Shown here: piece by piece, positions 7,873 through 17,723 of the stretch
How positions within the stretch are numbered: position 1 is the stretch's first letter
Layout of the letters: each line of letters starts with the position of its first letter
Assembly: GCA_024699495.1 (NCBI GenBank)
Contig: JAILPK010000016.1
Location: 1 to 35,449 of the forward strand
Source: Bacteroidaceae bacterium
GTDB taxonomy: Bacteria > Bacteroidota > Bacteroidia > Bacteroidales > Bacteroidaceae
Direction: 5' to 3'
DNA: 35,449 nucleotides
The notes under the pieces: model-generated
The model's input: only the letters and a program-made list of their open reading frames with translations
The model's database searches: none
What the model was told of the DNA's origin: nothing
Program-made: the position numbers and the translations under genes

Positions 7873-9540
7873 ATGAGAAACATTTATACATTAATATTAT
7901 TATTAGGTGCGATGACATTCATCCCCAGCCACGCTTTGGCTCAGAAATGGATGAAGAAAGCACGCAAAGCACAGGTAAATGTGCTTACCTACGACGCCCA
8001 GGGCAGACTGCTCCATTCCACCAACGGATTTCAGGTGGGGGATGACGGAACAGTAGTGTCTGACTATTCATCGTTCAAAGATGCTGTCAGGGCTGTTGTC
8101 ATAGATGAGAAGGGCAAGGAATATCCTGTTGACCGTCTGACAGGCGCAAACTCACTGTATGACGTGGTGAAACTGCAGGTCGGAAGCATCAAGCCAAACG
8201 GGCTGAAGCCAGCCTCGGCCCCGGCCGCCAAAGATCAGTCAGTATTCATAATGCCTTATCTCGGGAATAAGTCGGAGACGGCAAAAGCCGCACCGGTAAC
8301 GAGCGCAGATGTCTTCAACGAAAAATATTATTTCTATACGCTGGGCGTCGCTGCAACCGAAAAGCAGATTTCATGCCCGGTAATGAATGAAGACGGCGAA
8401 GTGCTCGGCCTCCTCCAAAACGGCATTCAGGCAGGCAGCGACAAATGCTATGTAGTTGATATCGCATTCGTCAGCGACATAAAAATCACAGCTCTCTCGG
8501 CCACCTCCAACGATTACCGCAGTGTTCTTATTCAGAACGCCCTGCCCGACGATGCGTCGCAAGCCAGCAGTTTCATCTATCTCATCGGCAAGCGCGATAC
8601 CAGCATGTATATGGCTTATGTGGAAGACTTCATCCAACGCTTCCCCTCGGCTACCGATGGATATATAATGAAAGCCGAGGCTCTCTCGGAGAAGAAAGAC
8701 TACTCGGGAGCTGATGCCGCTTGGACAGCAGGATTGGACAAGGCCAAGAGTAAGCTGGAAGAAATCCATGCCTCCACTGCCCAATCAATATACAAGCAGG
8801 CTCAATCGGGAGATTCGCTTCCGGAAAACTGGTCGCTCGAACGCGCCTTTGCCGAAGCGGAGGAAGCATATAGAATCAATCCTCTGCCGTCATATATCGT
8901 GTTGCAGGCACATATTCTATACAGCAGGAAGGAATACTCCAAAGCCGCAGAAAAGTTCTTAGCTGCATGCTCAACAAACCTGCGCTCGCCTGAACAGTTC
9001 CTCTATGCAGCCCAATGTCTCTCGATGAAAGGCGATACGCTCGGGGTTCTTGCTATGCAGGACAGCGCCGTGGCGATGTATTCAAAACCATATATACAAG
9101 CGGCCTCTACCCCACTCCTCATGAGGGCAAACACTCTGATAAGCCTCAAACGATATCGCGAAGCCGTGGCTGACCTGAGTGAATACGAGCATCTGCAATA
9201 CAACAATGTGAATGCGAATTTCTATTACCAGCGCGAGCAGTGCGAAATGAAATGCCGCATGTTCCAACAGGCTCTCAACGACATCGAGCGAGCTGTGCAG
9301 ATGGCTCCTGGAGAAGCTCTGTACCAAGCCGAACTGGCGGCCGTGCATTACCGTCTGAATCAAATGGATGAGGCGGCTGTAGCGGCAAGAAAGGCAATAG
9401 AAATAGACCCTGAATTTGCTGACGCACATCGCATCCTCGGACTAATTCTGAGAGCAACGCACAGAGAGAATGATGCCATGAAATTTTTGGAAAAAGCTGT
9501 AGAACTGGGTGACGCGGTAGCGCCTTCATTACTGAAATAA
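7873..9540 (+). CDS. Exported protein: degenerate S1-type protease domain plus TPR repeats
   Basis: The 555-residue protein has a clear signal peptide (MRNIYTLILLLGAMTFIPSHALAQ). Residues about 30-220 resemble a trypsin/HtrA-type fold: a 'GFQVGDDGTVVSDYSSFKDA' strand-turn where active enzymes have 'G..V...G.ivTn.Hv', then YPVD...LYDVVKLQV, then GEVLGLLQNG. The catalytic His position appears replaced and I see no GNSGGP motif, so it should be inactive; this reading is an inference from pattern. Residues about 245-555 are TPR-like helical pairs, clearest at KRYREAVADLSEYEHLQ, RMFQQALNDIERAVQMAPGEALYQ, NQMDEAAVAARKAIEIDPEFADAH and RENDAMKFLEKAVELG. It probably acts as a periplasmic scaffold. It begins 1 nt after the recN stop. 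No specific partner can be named. Confidence 0.75.
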   Translation: MRNIYTLILLLGAMTFIPSHALAQKWMKKARKAQVNVLTYDAQGRLLHSTNGFQVGDDGTVVSDYSSFKDAVRAVVIDEKGKEYPVDRLTGANSLYDVVKLQVGSIKPNGLKPASAPAAKDQSVFIMPYLGNKSETAKAAPVTSADVFNEKYYFYTLGVAATEKQISCPVMNEDGEVLGLLQNGIQAGSDKCYVVDIAFVSDIKITALSATSNDYRSVLIQNALPDDASQASSFIYLIGKRDTSMYMAYVEDFIQRFPSATDGYIMKAEALSEKKDYSGADAAWTAGLDKAKSKLEEIHASTAQSIYKQAQSGDSLPENWSLERAFAEAEEAYRINPLPSYIVLQAHILYSRKEYSKAAEKFLAACSTNLRSPEQFLYAAQCLSMKGDTLGVLAMQDSAVAMYSKPYIQAASTPLLMRANTLISLKRYREAVADLSEYEHLQYNNVNANFYYQREQCEMKCRMFQQALNDIERAVQMAPGEALYQAELAAVHYRLNQMDEAAVAARKAIEIDPEFADAHRILGLILRATHRENDAMKFLEKAVELGDAVAPSLLK

Positions 9541-9544
9541 AGAG

Positions 9545-10018
9545 TTGAAGATAATACTTTTAACAGTCGGGAAGACCACCGACAAACATCTCATAACGCT
9601 CATCGACGACTATATCAGCCGGACGGCACACTATGTGCCCTTCGCTATTGAGACGCTGCCGGAGCTGAAGAATACCAAGGCTCTTTCTGCAGCGCAGCAA
9701 AAAGCACTCGAAGCAGATATGATCAAGGGAGCGCTGCAAGCAGGAGATTATGTAGTGCTTCTGGATGAACACGGCAAAGAACGCCGCTCGGTGGAGTTCG
9801 CCCAATGGCTGCAGAAGAGGATGGCTGCCGGCGGCCGCAGAATAGTCTTTGTCATCGGCGGCCCCTACGGTTTTGACCCCTCGGTACATGCCTTGGCAAA
9901 TGATGAGATATCGCTCTCTCAGATGACTTTCTCCCATCAGATGATACGCCTGTTCTTTGCCGAACAGATTTACAGGGCAATGACTATTTTAAACAACGAA
10001 CCATACCACCACGAATGA
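9545..10018 (+). CDS. rlmH: 23S rRNA (pseudouridine-1915-N3)-methyltransferase RlmH
   Basis: This 157-residue SPOUT-class methyltransferase methylates pseudouridine 1915 in helix 69 of 23S rRNA. The C-terminal knot motifs are plain: FVIGGPYGFDPSV (about 103-115), SLSQMTFSHQMIRLFFAEQIYRAM, and the invariant terminal NNEPYHHE. The start is TTG at 9545, giving MKIILLTVGKT, the usual N-terminus; no ATG is available there. It lies 4 nt after the preceding stop and overlaps the next gene by 4 nt (ATGA), so the two RNA-modification genes are probably translated together. Confidence 0.96.
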   Translation: MKIILLTVGKTTDKHLITLIDDYISRTAHYVPFAIETLPELKNTKALSAAQQKALEADMIKGALQAGDYVVLLDEHGKERRSVEFAQWLQKRMAAGGRRIVFVIGGPYGFDPSVHALANDEISLSQMTFSHQMIRLFFAEQIYRAMTILNNEPYHHE

Positions 10019-10929
10019 AACATCTCACCAACGAAGAATACGCAGCAAGCAAATACATAGAGCTTAACGTGGAAGAGCAGACCACTCTTCTCGACTTCAT
10101 ACTGTCTGCCATGAAAGGTGTCTCACGCAACAAAGCCAAGGACATACTGGCCGGCAACGGTGTGATGGTTAACCGCAAGGCGACGACACGGCATGACGAG
10201 CCTCTGAAGCCCGGGGATATTGTACAGATTTCAAGACACAAGCGTTCGACGACGCTTAAAAACCAATACGTTCGCATCGTCTATGAAGACAAGGATCTGG
10301 TTGTCGTAGAGAAGAAAGAAGGCATACTCAGCATGCCCTCTTCAGCCAAACAATATTCTGTAAAGAAGGTCTTGGATGAATATTTTGAGAAGCGGCATTT
10401 CAAGTGCAGGGCACACACTGTTCACCGTCTGGACCGCGAGACTTCCGGCCTGATGATATATGCCAAGAGCATAGAAATCGCACAGATGCTTGAGGCCGAC
10501 TGGCACAACATCGTATATGACCGCCGATATCTGGCCGTGGTGGATGGGGAAATGGAACAGGAAGGAGGAACTGTGAAGTCGTGGCTCAAGGACAACAAAG
10601 CCTATGTTACTTATTCCAGTCCGGAGGATAATGGGGGTAAGTACGCAGTAACCCACTATCGGGTGCTGAAGAAGTCACCTCGCTTCAGTCTGATAGAATT
10701 AAAGCTGGAGACAGGCCGCAAGAATCAGATTCGTGTTCACATGCAAGATATAGGCCACCCCGTCACCGGCGATTTCAAATATGGGAAAGGCATGGGGCCC
10801 GTGGGCCGGCTCTGCCTTCATGCATATCGTCTGCATTTCTTCCACCCGCGCACAGGCGAGCCCATGGAATTTGAGACGCCATGCCCCAAAGTATTCAGGA
10901 ATCTCTTTGAAAAACAGGGCGATAAATAA
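10015..10929 (+). CDS. RluA-family RNA pseudouridine synthase with S4 domain
   Basis: The 304-residue protein has an N-terminal S4 RNA-binding domain (about 20-75: LLDFILSAMKGVSRNKAKDILAGNGVMVN...LKPGDIVQI) and an RluA-type catalytic domain. The catalytic Asp lies in HRLDRETSGLMIYAKS (from about residue 137). The downstream LIELKLETGRKNQIRVHMQDIGHPVTGDFKYG and LCLHAYRLHFFHP segments are classic RluA/RluD motifs. It isomerises uridine in rRNA, and the exact site cannot be told from sequence. The overlap with rlmH fits a shared role in 23S rRNA modification. A GCTAATACATTAGC inverted repeat follows at 10952-10965 without a T-run. Confidence 0.94.
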   Translation: MKHLTNEEYAASKYIELNVEEQTTLLDFILSAMKGVSRNKAKDILAGNGVMVNRKATTRHDEPLKPGDIVQISRHKRSTTLKNQYVRIVYEDKDLVVVEKKEGILSMPSSAKQYSVKKVLDEYFEKRHFKCRAHTVHRLDRETSGLMIYAKSIEIAQMLEADWHNIVYDRRYLAVVDGEMEQEGGTVKSWLKDNKAYVTYSSPEDNGGKYAVTHYRVLKKSPRFSLIELKLETGRKNQIRVHMQDIGHPVTGDFKYGKGMGPVGRLCLHAYRLHFFHPRTGEPMEFETPCPKVFRNLFEKQGDK

Positions 10930-11029
10930 ATCTGACATTTAGCAAAACAGGGCTAATACATTAGCTACTGAGAATAACAAGAAACAACATACATTATAAA
11001 CATACAGACATTCAAACATCAGAGAAATA

Positions 11030-11081
11030 TATCTGCATCAGAGACATACATCTCCAAATCAGAATTATCTGCATCAGAGAC
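11030..11081 (+). repeat. 16-bp direct repeat upstream of the DUF4923 gene
   Basis: TATCTGCATCAGAGAC occurs at 11030-11045 and 11066-11081, 36 bp apart start to start, with a shorter ACATCAGAGAA relative just upstream near 11017. It lies in the 218-nt gap before the lipoprotein gene and could be a regulatory or slippage repeat. No TAnnTTTG promoter is evident here. Confidence 0.6.
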
Positions 11082-11147
11082 TGAAGCTCTCGCGAAGCCA
11101 AAAAAACAAACAAAAATAACATATACTGATTTCTTAAACAAAAGAAC

Positions 11148-11816
11148 ATGAAAAAACTATTTCTCAACACTGCTATTGTAGTGACTGTGTTCAGTTTAAC
11201 CGCATGCGTACCTGCAAGTACAAGCACAACATCAACAACATCTACCTCTACATCCACGGCCTCCAGTTCGTCGGCAGGTGGAATACTTGGCGGTCTCCTC
11301 GGCTCAGGCTCAGGCGCCGTAGGCAATATCCTCAGCAGCCTCTTTTCAACCTCCCTGCAGCAGAAAGACCTCTATGGAACCTGGAATTACAAGGAACCGA
11401 AGGTGGCTTTCGAAAGTGAAAATCTTCTGGCCAAGGCCGGTGGAACAGTGGCAGCTGCGACCGTAGAGCAGAAACTCAGCGGCTATCTGGCCAAGGTAGG
11501 TATTACAGCCGGTTCAAGTACCTTCACCTTCAACGAAGACGGCACCTACTCCCTGGGAAGCAGAACCAAGACCTTATACAGCGGCAAATACACCTTCGAC
11601 GCAGATAAGAAGACAATCAAGATGACCGGAATGTTCGGTATGGCCAACTTTACTGCCTCTGTGGGAAAAAGCGGCAGCAACATCTATCTGATGTTTGACG
11701 CTGACATGGTGCTGAGCGGAGCAACCACAATCACGAAGTTGCTCGGAAAAAGTACGATTTCAAGCCTGCTCGGCAACTATGAAGGAATGCAGGTCGGCTT
11801 TACTCTCGCCAAATAA
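11148..11816 (+). CDS. DUF4923 family lipoprotein
   Basis: The 222-residue protein starts with a lipoprotein signal, MKKLFLNTAIVVTVFSLTAC, with the lipobox Cys at residue 20. A Ser/Thr-rich linker (about 24-42) and a Gly-rich turn follow. From about residue 75 it matches DUF4923 as I know it in Bacteroidales: LYGTWNYKEPKVAFESENLLAKAGG, then FTFNEDGTYSLG and SGKYTFDADKKTIKMTG, a lipocalin-like beta pattern. It should sit in the cell envelope; the ligand and role are unknown. It stands alone between two gaps. Confidence 0.85.
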   Translation: MKKLFLNTAIVVTVFSLTACVPASTSTTSTTSTSTSTASSSSAGGILGGLLGSGSGAVGNILSSLFSTSLQQKDLYGTWNYKEPKVAFESENLLAKAGGTVAAATVEQKLSGYLAKVGITAGSSTFTFNEDGTYSLGSRTKTLYSGKYTFDADKKTIKMTGMFGMANFTASVGKSGSNIYLMFDADMVLSGATTITKLLGKSTISSLLGNYEGMQVGFTLAK

Positions 11817-11859
11817 TTATATAATAATTATGGAAAAAGGCAAAAAAAATTCTTATTTC

Positions 11860-11891
11860 GTTGCCAGCTCCATTTATTATAGCTATATTTG
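11860..11891 (+). promoter_or_regulatory. Promoter of the secreted protein at 11954
   Basis: GTTG at 11860-11863 and TATATTTG at 11884-11891 are separated by 20 nt and fit the Bacteroidetes consensus. The ORF starts about 62 nt downstream. Confidence 0.6.
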
Positions 11892-11953
11892 CAGCCAAGA
11901 AAAGTAGATTAGCAATCAACCAATATTCATAATCACTCTAAAAGTTACACATT

Positions 11954-12733
11954 ATGAAGCACTTTTATCTTTTTGTAGCCATGTTTTTGGCTTCAGTGGG
12001 TGCTGCCGCACAGCCGCGCCTCGCACTAAGCACCTATAAGGGCTCAGACCTCAAGAACTATGACGGACAGGAATGTGCTGTAACTACGTCACGTCTGATT
12101 TGCACGGGATGGAACACCATCGCATTTCCGTTTGATTTGAGTGAACAGGAGATAAACGAAATCTTTGGCTCAGACTGCCGTCTGGAACAGCTGGTCGGCG
12201 TTGAGAGCAATGGCGACTGTATCAGACTCAACTTCCAGGACTGCAAAGAAAACGGTATTCAGGCAGGCAACCCGTACATTCTACACTACACAGGAAAGAC
12301 GATGAGCAAACGCATTGCCAAGAATGCCCTGATTAACGGCAATTACACTACGCTGCAGTTTACAGACCAGAAGACGGGAACTGTAGTGAGAATGAGTGGT
12401 GTCAAAGAACAGACAGAAGGCAACGGACTCTATGGAATCCTCGTACGCGACAATGCAGAAGCTGCCTTCACCTGTGCAGACATCGCCACCAACGGCTTCT
12501 ATGCTACCCGTTGCTATATCAGCCTCTCTTCGGGCAACAAAACTCTTCTCACAACCAACCACATCGCAGCCTCAGACGTAACAAAAATCGAGAATGTTAC
12601 TACCCAGGGCGAACTGGTTGACGTTTACAGCGTAGCCGGCACACTCGTATCAAAGCGTGTCAGCGCTGACAAAATCAAAACTATGCAGCCTGGCATCTAT
12701 GTAATAAAAGGCCGGAAAATTAGTGTTAAATAA
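11954..12733 (+). CDS. Secreted protein of unknown function with a sorting-tail-like C-terminus
   Basis: I do not recognise the family. The 259-residue protein has a signal peptide (MKHFYLFVAMFLASVGAAAQ) and a body rich in beta-strand and turn residues, including GWNTIAFPFDLSEQEINEIFG, which recalls the 'wntlclPFdv' strand seen in many secreted Bacteroidales repeat proteins. The last 45 residues (VDVYSVAGTLVSKRVSADKIKTMQPGIYVIKG...) have the pattern of a Por/T9SS-type C-terminal sorting domain: 'vdVYs..G.lv.....l..l..GiYiv.g.k'. Similar tails occur widely in Bacteroidales without T9SS, so export to the surface is only a possibility. It has its own promoter and a downstream hairpin at 12758-12791, so it is monocistronic. 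Confidence 0.75.
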   Translation: MKHFYLFVAMFLASVGAAAQPRLALSTYKGSDLKNYDGQECAVTTSRLICTGWNTIAFPFDLSEQEINEIFGSDCRLEQLVGVESNGDCIRLNFQDCKENGIQAGNPYILHYTGKTMSKRIAKNALINGNYTTLQFTDQKTGTVVRMSGVKEQTEGNGLYGILVRDNAEAAFTCADIATNGFYATRCYISLSSGNKTLLTTNHIAASDVTKIENVTTQGELVDVYSVAGTLVSKRVSADKIKTMQPGIYVIKGRKISVK

Positions 12734-12757
12734 GTCGCAATGCAACTATAAATAAAC

Positions 12758-12791
12758 AGGAGGCCTACGTATCTCATACCGTCGGCCTCCT
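12758..12791 (+). terminator. Hairpin terminator after the secreted protein
   Basis: An 8-bp perfect stem (AGGAGGCC 12758-12765, GGCCTCCT 12784-12791) with an 18-nt loop is followed by AATTTTCTTT. It separates the secreted-protein transcript from glnS. Confidence 0.7.
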
Positions 12792-12828
12792 AATTTTCTT
12801 TATAAATACATAATATTCATTAGTATAG

Positions 12829-14580
12829 ATGACGACTAAAGAGGATATAACTACAGCGGAGAAACGGAGCCTCAATTTCATTGAGCAAAAAGTGGAATAC
12901 GACCTTCAGGAAGGACATAACGGAGGGCGGGTGCAAACCCGTTTTCCACCTGAACCCAATGGTTATCTTCACATAGGCCACGCAAAGGCGATTGCACTGG
13001 ACTTCGGCATTGCCAAACAATACGGAGGAGAATGTAACCTGCGTTTTGACGACACCAATCCGACAAAAGAGGAGACTGAATATATCCAGAGCATTGAGCA
13101 CGACATACAATGGCTCGGCTTCAAGTGGGCCAATGTATATTATGCCAGCGATTACTTCCAGGAATTATGGGATTTCGCTGTGTGGCTTATAAAACAAGGC
13201 CGCGCGTATGTGGATGAGCAGAGCTCCGAACTGATTGCACAGCAGAAAGGCACAACTACTCAGGCTGGCACAAACAGTCCATATCGCGACCGTCCGACAG
13301 AAGAGAATCTGCGCCTCTTCGAATTCATGAACAGCGGCAAGGCTCAGCCCGGATCTATGGTCTTGAGGGCCAAGATTGACATGGCACACCCGAATATGCT
13401 GTTCCGTGACCCGCTCATCTATCGCATAATGAATATCCCTCATATCCGCACAGGCAACCGATGGAACGCATATCCAATGTATGACTTCACCCACGGCCAG
13501 TGTGACTATCTCGAGGGGGTAACCCACTCGCTATGTACACTTGAGTTCGTAGAACACAGGCCCTTGTACGATTTGTTCGTAACCTGGATCAAGGAATTCA
13601 AGGGTGAGACAGAGAATATCGAAGACAACCGTCCGCGCCAGACTGAATTCAACAAGCTGAATCTCTCCTATACGCTCATGTCAAAGCGCAACCTGCTGGC
13701 ATTGGTAAAGAACGGGTTAGTAAGCGGATGGGACGATCCCCGAATGCCGACTATATGCGCCTTCCGCCGTCGCGGCTATTCTCCTGAAAGCATCATTAAC
13801 TTTATGGGAAAGATTGGCTACACCACATACGACGCTCTGAATGAATTTGCACTCATGGAGTCTGCCGTTCGCGAAGACCTCAATGGCCGCGCAACCCGCG
13901 TATCGGCAGTAGTAAATCCGGTGCGTCTTGTAATCACCAACTACCCCGAGGGAAAGGTGGAAGAGATGACGGCCGTAAACAACCCGGAACACGAAGAGGA
14001 AGGGACACATATCATCGAATTCAGCCGCGAGCTGTGGATTGAGCGCGATGACTTCCAGAAGGTGGCAGAAAAGAAATTCATGCGTCTGGCTCCCGGAAAG
14101 GAAGTGCGGCTGAAGAATGCATATATTATCAAATGTGATGAAGAGCATCCGTTCGACGAGGACGCAGAAGGCAACGTAACAACCATCTACTGCACGTATG
14201 ACCCGGAGACCCGAAGCGGACAGCCCGGAGCCGACCGCAAGATCAAAGGCAAGACATTGCATTGGGTAAGTTGTGGCCATTGCCTGCCGGCTGAAGTAAG
14301 AATGTACGAGCGTCTTTGGAATGTGGAGAATCCGCGCGATGAACTCGCCCGTCTGCAAGACAGCGGTCTGGAGGCCGTAGAAGCCATGAAACAGATGATG
14401 AATCCAGACTCTCTGCATATCCTGAAGAATTGCTATATAGAGAAATATGTGCAGACGTTGCCGAACCTGACTTATCTGCAGTTCCAGCGCATAGGCTATT
14501 TCAACATTGATACTGACTCCACTCCGGACCATCTGGTATTCAACAAAACTGTTGGACTGAAGGATTCATTCAAGAAATAA
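12829..14580 (+). CDS. glnS: Glutaminyl-tRNA synthetase
   Basis: The 583-residue class I synthetase charges tRNA-Gln with glutamine. The HIGH motif lies in PPEPNGYLHIGHAKAIALDF (His-Ile-Gly-His at about 48-51) and the KMSKS-like motif is MSKRNLLALV (about 284). PRMPTICAFRRRGYSPESI and the anticodon-binding beta-barrel region (VNPVRLVITNYP; EFSRELWIERDDF) are typical of GlnRS rather than GluRS. Its presence implies direct Gln-tRNA charging. It follows a terminator by about 37 nt and no clear TAnnTTTG is visible. The TPR gene begins 36 nt after its stop. Confidence 0.97.
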   Translation: MTTKEDITTAEKRSLNFIEQKVEYDLQEGHNGGRVQTRFPPEPNGYLHIGHAKAIALDFGIAKQYGGECNLRFDDTNPTKEETEYIQSIEHDIQWLGFKWANVYYASDYFQELWDFAVWLIKQGRAYVDEQSSELIAQQKGTTTQAGTNSPYRDRPTEENLRLFEFMNSGKAQPGSMVLRAKIDMAHPNMLFRDPLIYRIMNIPHIRTGNRWNAYPMYDFTHGQCDYLEGVTHSLCTLEFVEHRPLYDLFVTWIKEFKGETENIEDNRPRQTEFNKLNLSYTLMSKRNLLALVKNGLVSGWDDPRMPTICAFRRRGYSPESIINFMGKIGYTTYDALNEFALMESAVREDLNGRATRVSAVVNPVRLVITNYPEGKVEEMTAVNNPEHEEEGTHIIEFSRELWIERDDFQKVAEKKFMRLAPGKEVRLKNAYIIKCDEEHPFDEDAEGNVTTIYCTYDPETRSGQPGADRKIKGKTLHWVSCGHCLPAEVRMYERLWNVENPRDELARLQDSGLEAVEAMKQMMNPDSLHILKNCYIEKYVQTLPNLTYLQFQRIGYFNIDTDSTPDHLVFNKTVGLKDSFKK

Positions 14581-14616
14581 AGCAACTGTTTTTTTAACTT
14601 TTTACAGAGTAAAAGA

Positions 14617-15702
14617 TTGAAAGAAGAAGAAGAGAAAAAGCATTTCGAAAGTCCGCAATTCAAAAAGATTCTAAGGGAATATGAAGCTCTACTTAACGGG
14701 GATGATTCGATAACCCTTGATGCTGAAGAACTAACGGATATTGCAGAATATTATTCTCTTATGCAGCGTGACAGCGCCGCAGCCAAACGTTGCATAAGCT
14801 ATGCTCTTAATCTGTATCCTGAAGCAGTCTCTCCGCAGATTTTCGAAGCCCGTCTATATCTGCTGGATGGGGACATAGACAAGGCACGTATGATCTGTAT
14901 GGCCATTCCCGACCAGAACCACAGAGAAGTAACATATCTCTGGGCTGAGTTGCTCGTTCAGGAAAATCAGCCTGAAAATGCACTTTCATATCTTGAAGGA
15001 CGGGCAGAACTCTACGATGATGATTATGAATATTATATCTATGATGCAGCATATATTTTCATAGATTATTCATGCTTTAAAGAAGCATACGTTCTGGCTC
15101 ATCAGCTCCATAATTATGCGCCTGACTGGTATAATACCTGGGAACTGACTGCCGACTGTCTTCTCGGAATGGCAAAATTTGAGGAAGCGCTGAAATATAT
15201 AAATAAGATGCTTGATTCTAACCCGTTCAAAGCCGAGACGTGGAATTGGGCGGCTGAAGCTCACATAGAACTGCAGATGTATAACGAAGCATTGAATGAT
15301 GTTGAATATGCTCTTGCATTAGACAGCAACTGTGTGCGTTCGCTGGTGCTGAAAGGCACTGCATTTATACATTTGGGAAATTATGAGACTGCATTGCAAT
15401 TTATCAACAATGCATTGGAAATCAATCCGTCGGACGAATTTGTCCTTACAGAAAAAGCATTGTGTCTCTTGGATATGGAGCAGCTGGAAGAAGCTGAAAC
15501 CACAATCATCGAGGCTGAGCGGATTGCTGACGGCAAAAGTCCTGACCAACTGTATATCTACGAACAGCATGCATCTATATTAGCTGCCCAGGAACGCTAT
15601 GAGGAAGCTATAGAATATATAAACAAAGCGTCTGAAATAGATAAGACAGTAAATTACGAATCGATTTTAGCTGATTATCGGAAACATATCAAATCTAAAT
15701 AA
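14617..15702 (+). CDS. Cytoplasmic TPR repeat protein
   Basis: The 361-residue acidic protein has no signal peptide and starts at TTG 14617 (MKEEEEKKHFESPQF). Nearly all of it is made of TPR-like helix pairs, for example DSAAAKRCISYALNLYPEAVSPQ, GMAKFEEALKYINKMLDSNPFKAETW, MYNEALNDVEYALALDSNCVRSL, NYETALQFINNALEINPSDEFVL and RYEEAIEYINKASEIDK. Such solenoids bind protein partners, and none can be named here. It lies 36 nt after glnS and 1 nt before nadE, so it is probably part of that transcript. I know of no function for this position in other genomes. Confidence 0.85.
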   Translation: MKEEEEKKHFESPQFKKILREYEALLNGDDSITLDAEELTDIAEYYSLMQRDSAAAKRCISYALNLYPEAVSPQIFEARLYLLDGDIDKARMICMAIPDQNHREVTYLWAELLVQENQPENALSYLEGRAELYDDDYEYYIYDAAYIFIDYSCFKEAYVLAHQLHNYAPDWYNTWELTADCLLGMAKFEEALKYINKMLDSNPFKAETWNWAAEAHIELQMYNEALNDVEYALALDSNCVRSLVLKGTAFIHLGNYETALQFINNALEINPSDEFVLTEKALCLLDMEQLEEAETTIIEAERIADGKSPDQLYIYEQHASILAAQERYEEAIEYINKASEIDKTVNYESILADYRKHIKSK

Positions 15703-15703
15703 T

Positions 15704-17635
15704 ATGAACAACGGATTTGTTAAAGTAGCATCTGCTGTACCCGCGCTACGGGTAGCAGACACAAAATATAATGTCGAACAGATAGAAAGCCTCGTTATTC
15801 AGGCAGAAGGACATGCGGTGGAGATAATCTGTTTCCCCGAATTGTGCATAACGGGTTACACCTGCGCCGACCTCTTCACTCAGCAAATCCTTCTTGACGA
15901 GGCTGAGATGGCGCTGATGGCACTGATGAATTTCACCCGTTCGCTGGATATTATTTCCATCGTGGGACTCCCCGTTCCCTTCCGCGGCACATTACTCAAC
16001 TGTGCAGTAGTTGTACAACGCGGAAAAATCCTCGGTATTGTCCCCAAGGTCTATCTGCCCAACTACAAGGAATTCCAGGAAAGACGCTGGTTTACGAGCG
16101 CTGCTGATATCCCCGACAAGACCACTGTGCTGCTGTGCGGTCAGCAACTGAAACTAAGCACCCACATGATGTTCAACACTCCGACCTGCAAATTCGGAAT
16201 TGAAATATGCGAAGATTTGTGGGCGCCCATATCGCCATCTTCCAGACTGGCATTGGCCGGGGCTGACATCATATTCAACCTGAGCGCAGACAATGAACTC
16301 GTAGGCAAGCGCACTTATCTCAAAAATCTTCTCAGCCAACAGAGTTCCAACTGCATCTGCGGATATGTGTATTCTTCATGCGGATTCGGAGAAAGCACTC
16401 AGGATGTGGTATTCAGCGGAAAGACTATGATTTGGGAGAATGGCATCCTCATTGCCGAAGGAGCATCCCACTCGATAGATTCTTGCTTGGTGGAAAGCGA
16501 AATTGATGTTGAGCGTCTGCGCACCGAGCGGCGTATAAACACCACCTTCTCCGCTACTGCTGCAATTGAATGCCAACGTGAATATAATAAGACATTCGAT
16601 ATTATAGAAACAGAATTGTTCGTTCCGCGCGATTTCAAACTTACCCGCAAGATTCAACCGCACCCCTTTGTGCCCGAAGGAGCTATGCTCGATGAAAGAT
16701 GTGAGGAAATACTCGGTATTCAGACTGAAGGCCTGGCTAAACGACTCGTTCACACCAATTGCAAGACTGCAGTGATTGGAGTCAGCGGCGGACTGGACTC
16801 TACCCTTGCACTGCTTGTTACATGCCGCGCTTTTGACCTGCTGGGATTCGACCGCAACGGAATCATAGGAATTACTATGCCGGGATTCGGCACAACCGGA
16901 CGAACATATAACAACGCGCTAAAGCTGATGAAGACTCTTGGCATCACCGTTAGGGAGATATCGATTGCCAAAAGTGTGGAACAGCATTTCGAGGATATAG
17001 ACCATGATATTGCTGTTCACGACGTGACGTATGAAAACAGCCAAGCCCGCGAACGGACTCAAATTCTCATGGATGTAGCCAACCAGACCGGCGGACTGGT
17101 TATCGGCACAGGCGACCTATCAGAACTCGCGCTCGGATGGTGCACATACAACGGGGACCACATGAGCATGTATTCGGTGAATACCGGCGTTCCCAAGACT
17201 CTTGTCCGGCATCTCGTAACATGGCTGGCAAAAAAAGGAATGGCAACAGATATCCTTATGGATGTCGTGGATACACCCATCAGCCCCGAACTGATTCCGG
17301 CAACTCCAGATGGAGAGATTCAGCAGAAGACCGAGGATTTGGTTGGCCCATACGAATTGCATGACTTCTTTATATATTATGTAATGAGATGGGGCTTCCG
17401 ACCGAGCAAAATATTCTATTTGGCTCAGGCCGCATTTAGAAACAAATATACAGTAGAAGAGTTAAAGCACTGGCTGACAACATTCTATCGCCGTTTCTTC
17501 TCGCAACAATTTAAGCGTTCCTGTTTACCCGACGGCCCCAAAGTGGGCAGCGTATCCCTAAGTCCGCGCGGCGACTGGCGCATGCCTTCAGACGCATCCG
17601 CAGCTTTGTGGCTGTCAGAATGTGAGAAACTGTAA
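15704..17635 (+). CDS. nadE: Glutamine-dependent NAD+ synthetase
   Basis: The 643-residue enzyme makes NAD+ from deamido-NAD+ using glutamine. The N-terminal nitrilase-type glutaminase has its Glu-Lys-Cys triad in FPELCITGY (Glu about 46), [17 protein letters not shown] (Lys about 115) and GIEICEDLW (Cys about 169). The C-terminal ATP-pyrophosphatase domain has the P-loop GVSGGLDST (about 361-367) and [26 protein letters not shown]. Length fits the two-domain form. It starts 1 nt after the upstream TPR gene. Confidence 0.97.
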   Translation: MNNGFVKVASAVPALRVADTKYNVEQIESLVIQAEGHAVEIICFPELCITGYTCADLFTQQILLDEAEMALMALMNFTRSLDIISIVGLPVPFRGTLLNCAVVVQRGKILGIVPKVYLPNYKEFQERRWFTSAADIPDKTTVLLCGQQLKLSTHMMFNTPTCKFGIEICEDLWAPISPSSRLALAGADIIFNLSADNELVGKRTYLKNLLSQQSSNCICGYVYSSCGFGESTQDVVFSGKTMIWENGILIAEGASHSIDSCLVESEIDVERLRTERRINTTFSATAAIECQREYNKTFDIIETELFVPRDFKLTRKIQPHPFVPEGAMLDERCEEILGIQTEGLAKRLVHTNCKTAVIGVSGGLDSTLALLVTCRAFDLLGFDRNGIIGITMPGFGTTGRTYNNALKLMKTLGITVREISIAKSVEQHFEDIDHDIAVHDVTYENSQARERTQILMDVANQTGGLVIGTGDLSELALGWCTYNGDHMSMYSVNTGVPKTLVRHLVTWLAKKGMATDILMDVVDTPISPELIPATPDGEIQQKTEDLVGPYELHDFFIYYVMRWGFRPSKIFYLAQAAFRNKYTVEELKHWLTTFYRRFFSQQFKRSCLPDGPKVGSVSLSPRGDWRMPSDASAALWLSECEKL

Positions 17636-17723
17636 GATTTAAGATAATCCGTTTGGGATAAAGAATATAAAACCATACTTCAAACCAATCTATCGACGAA
17701 ACAACAAACACATCAATAACACT

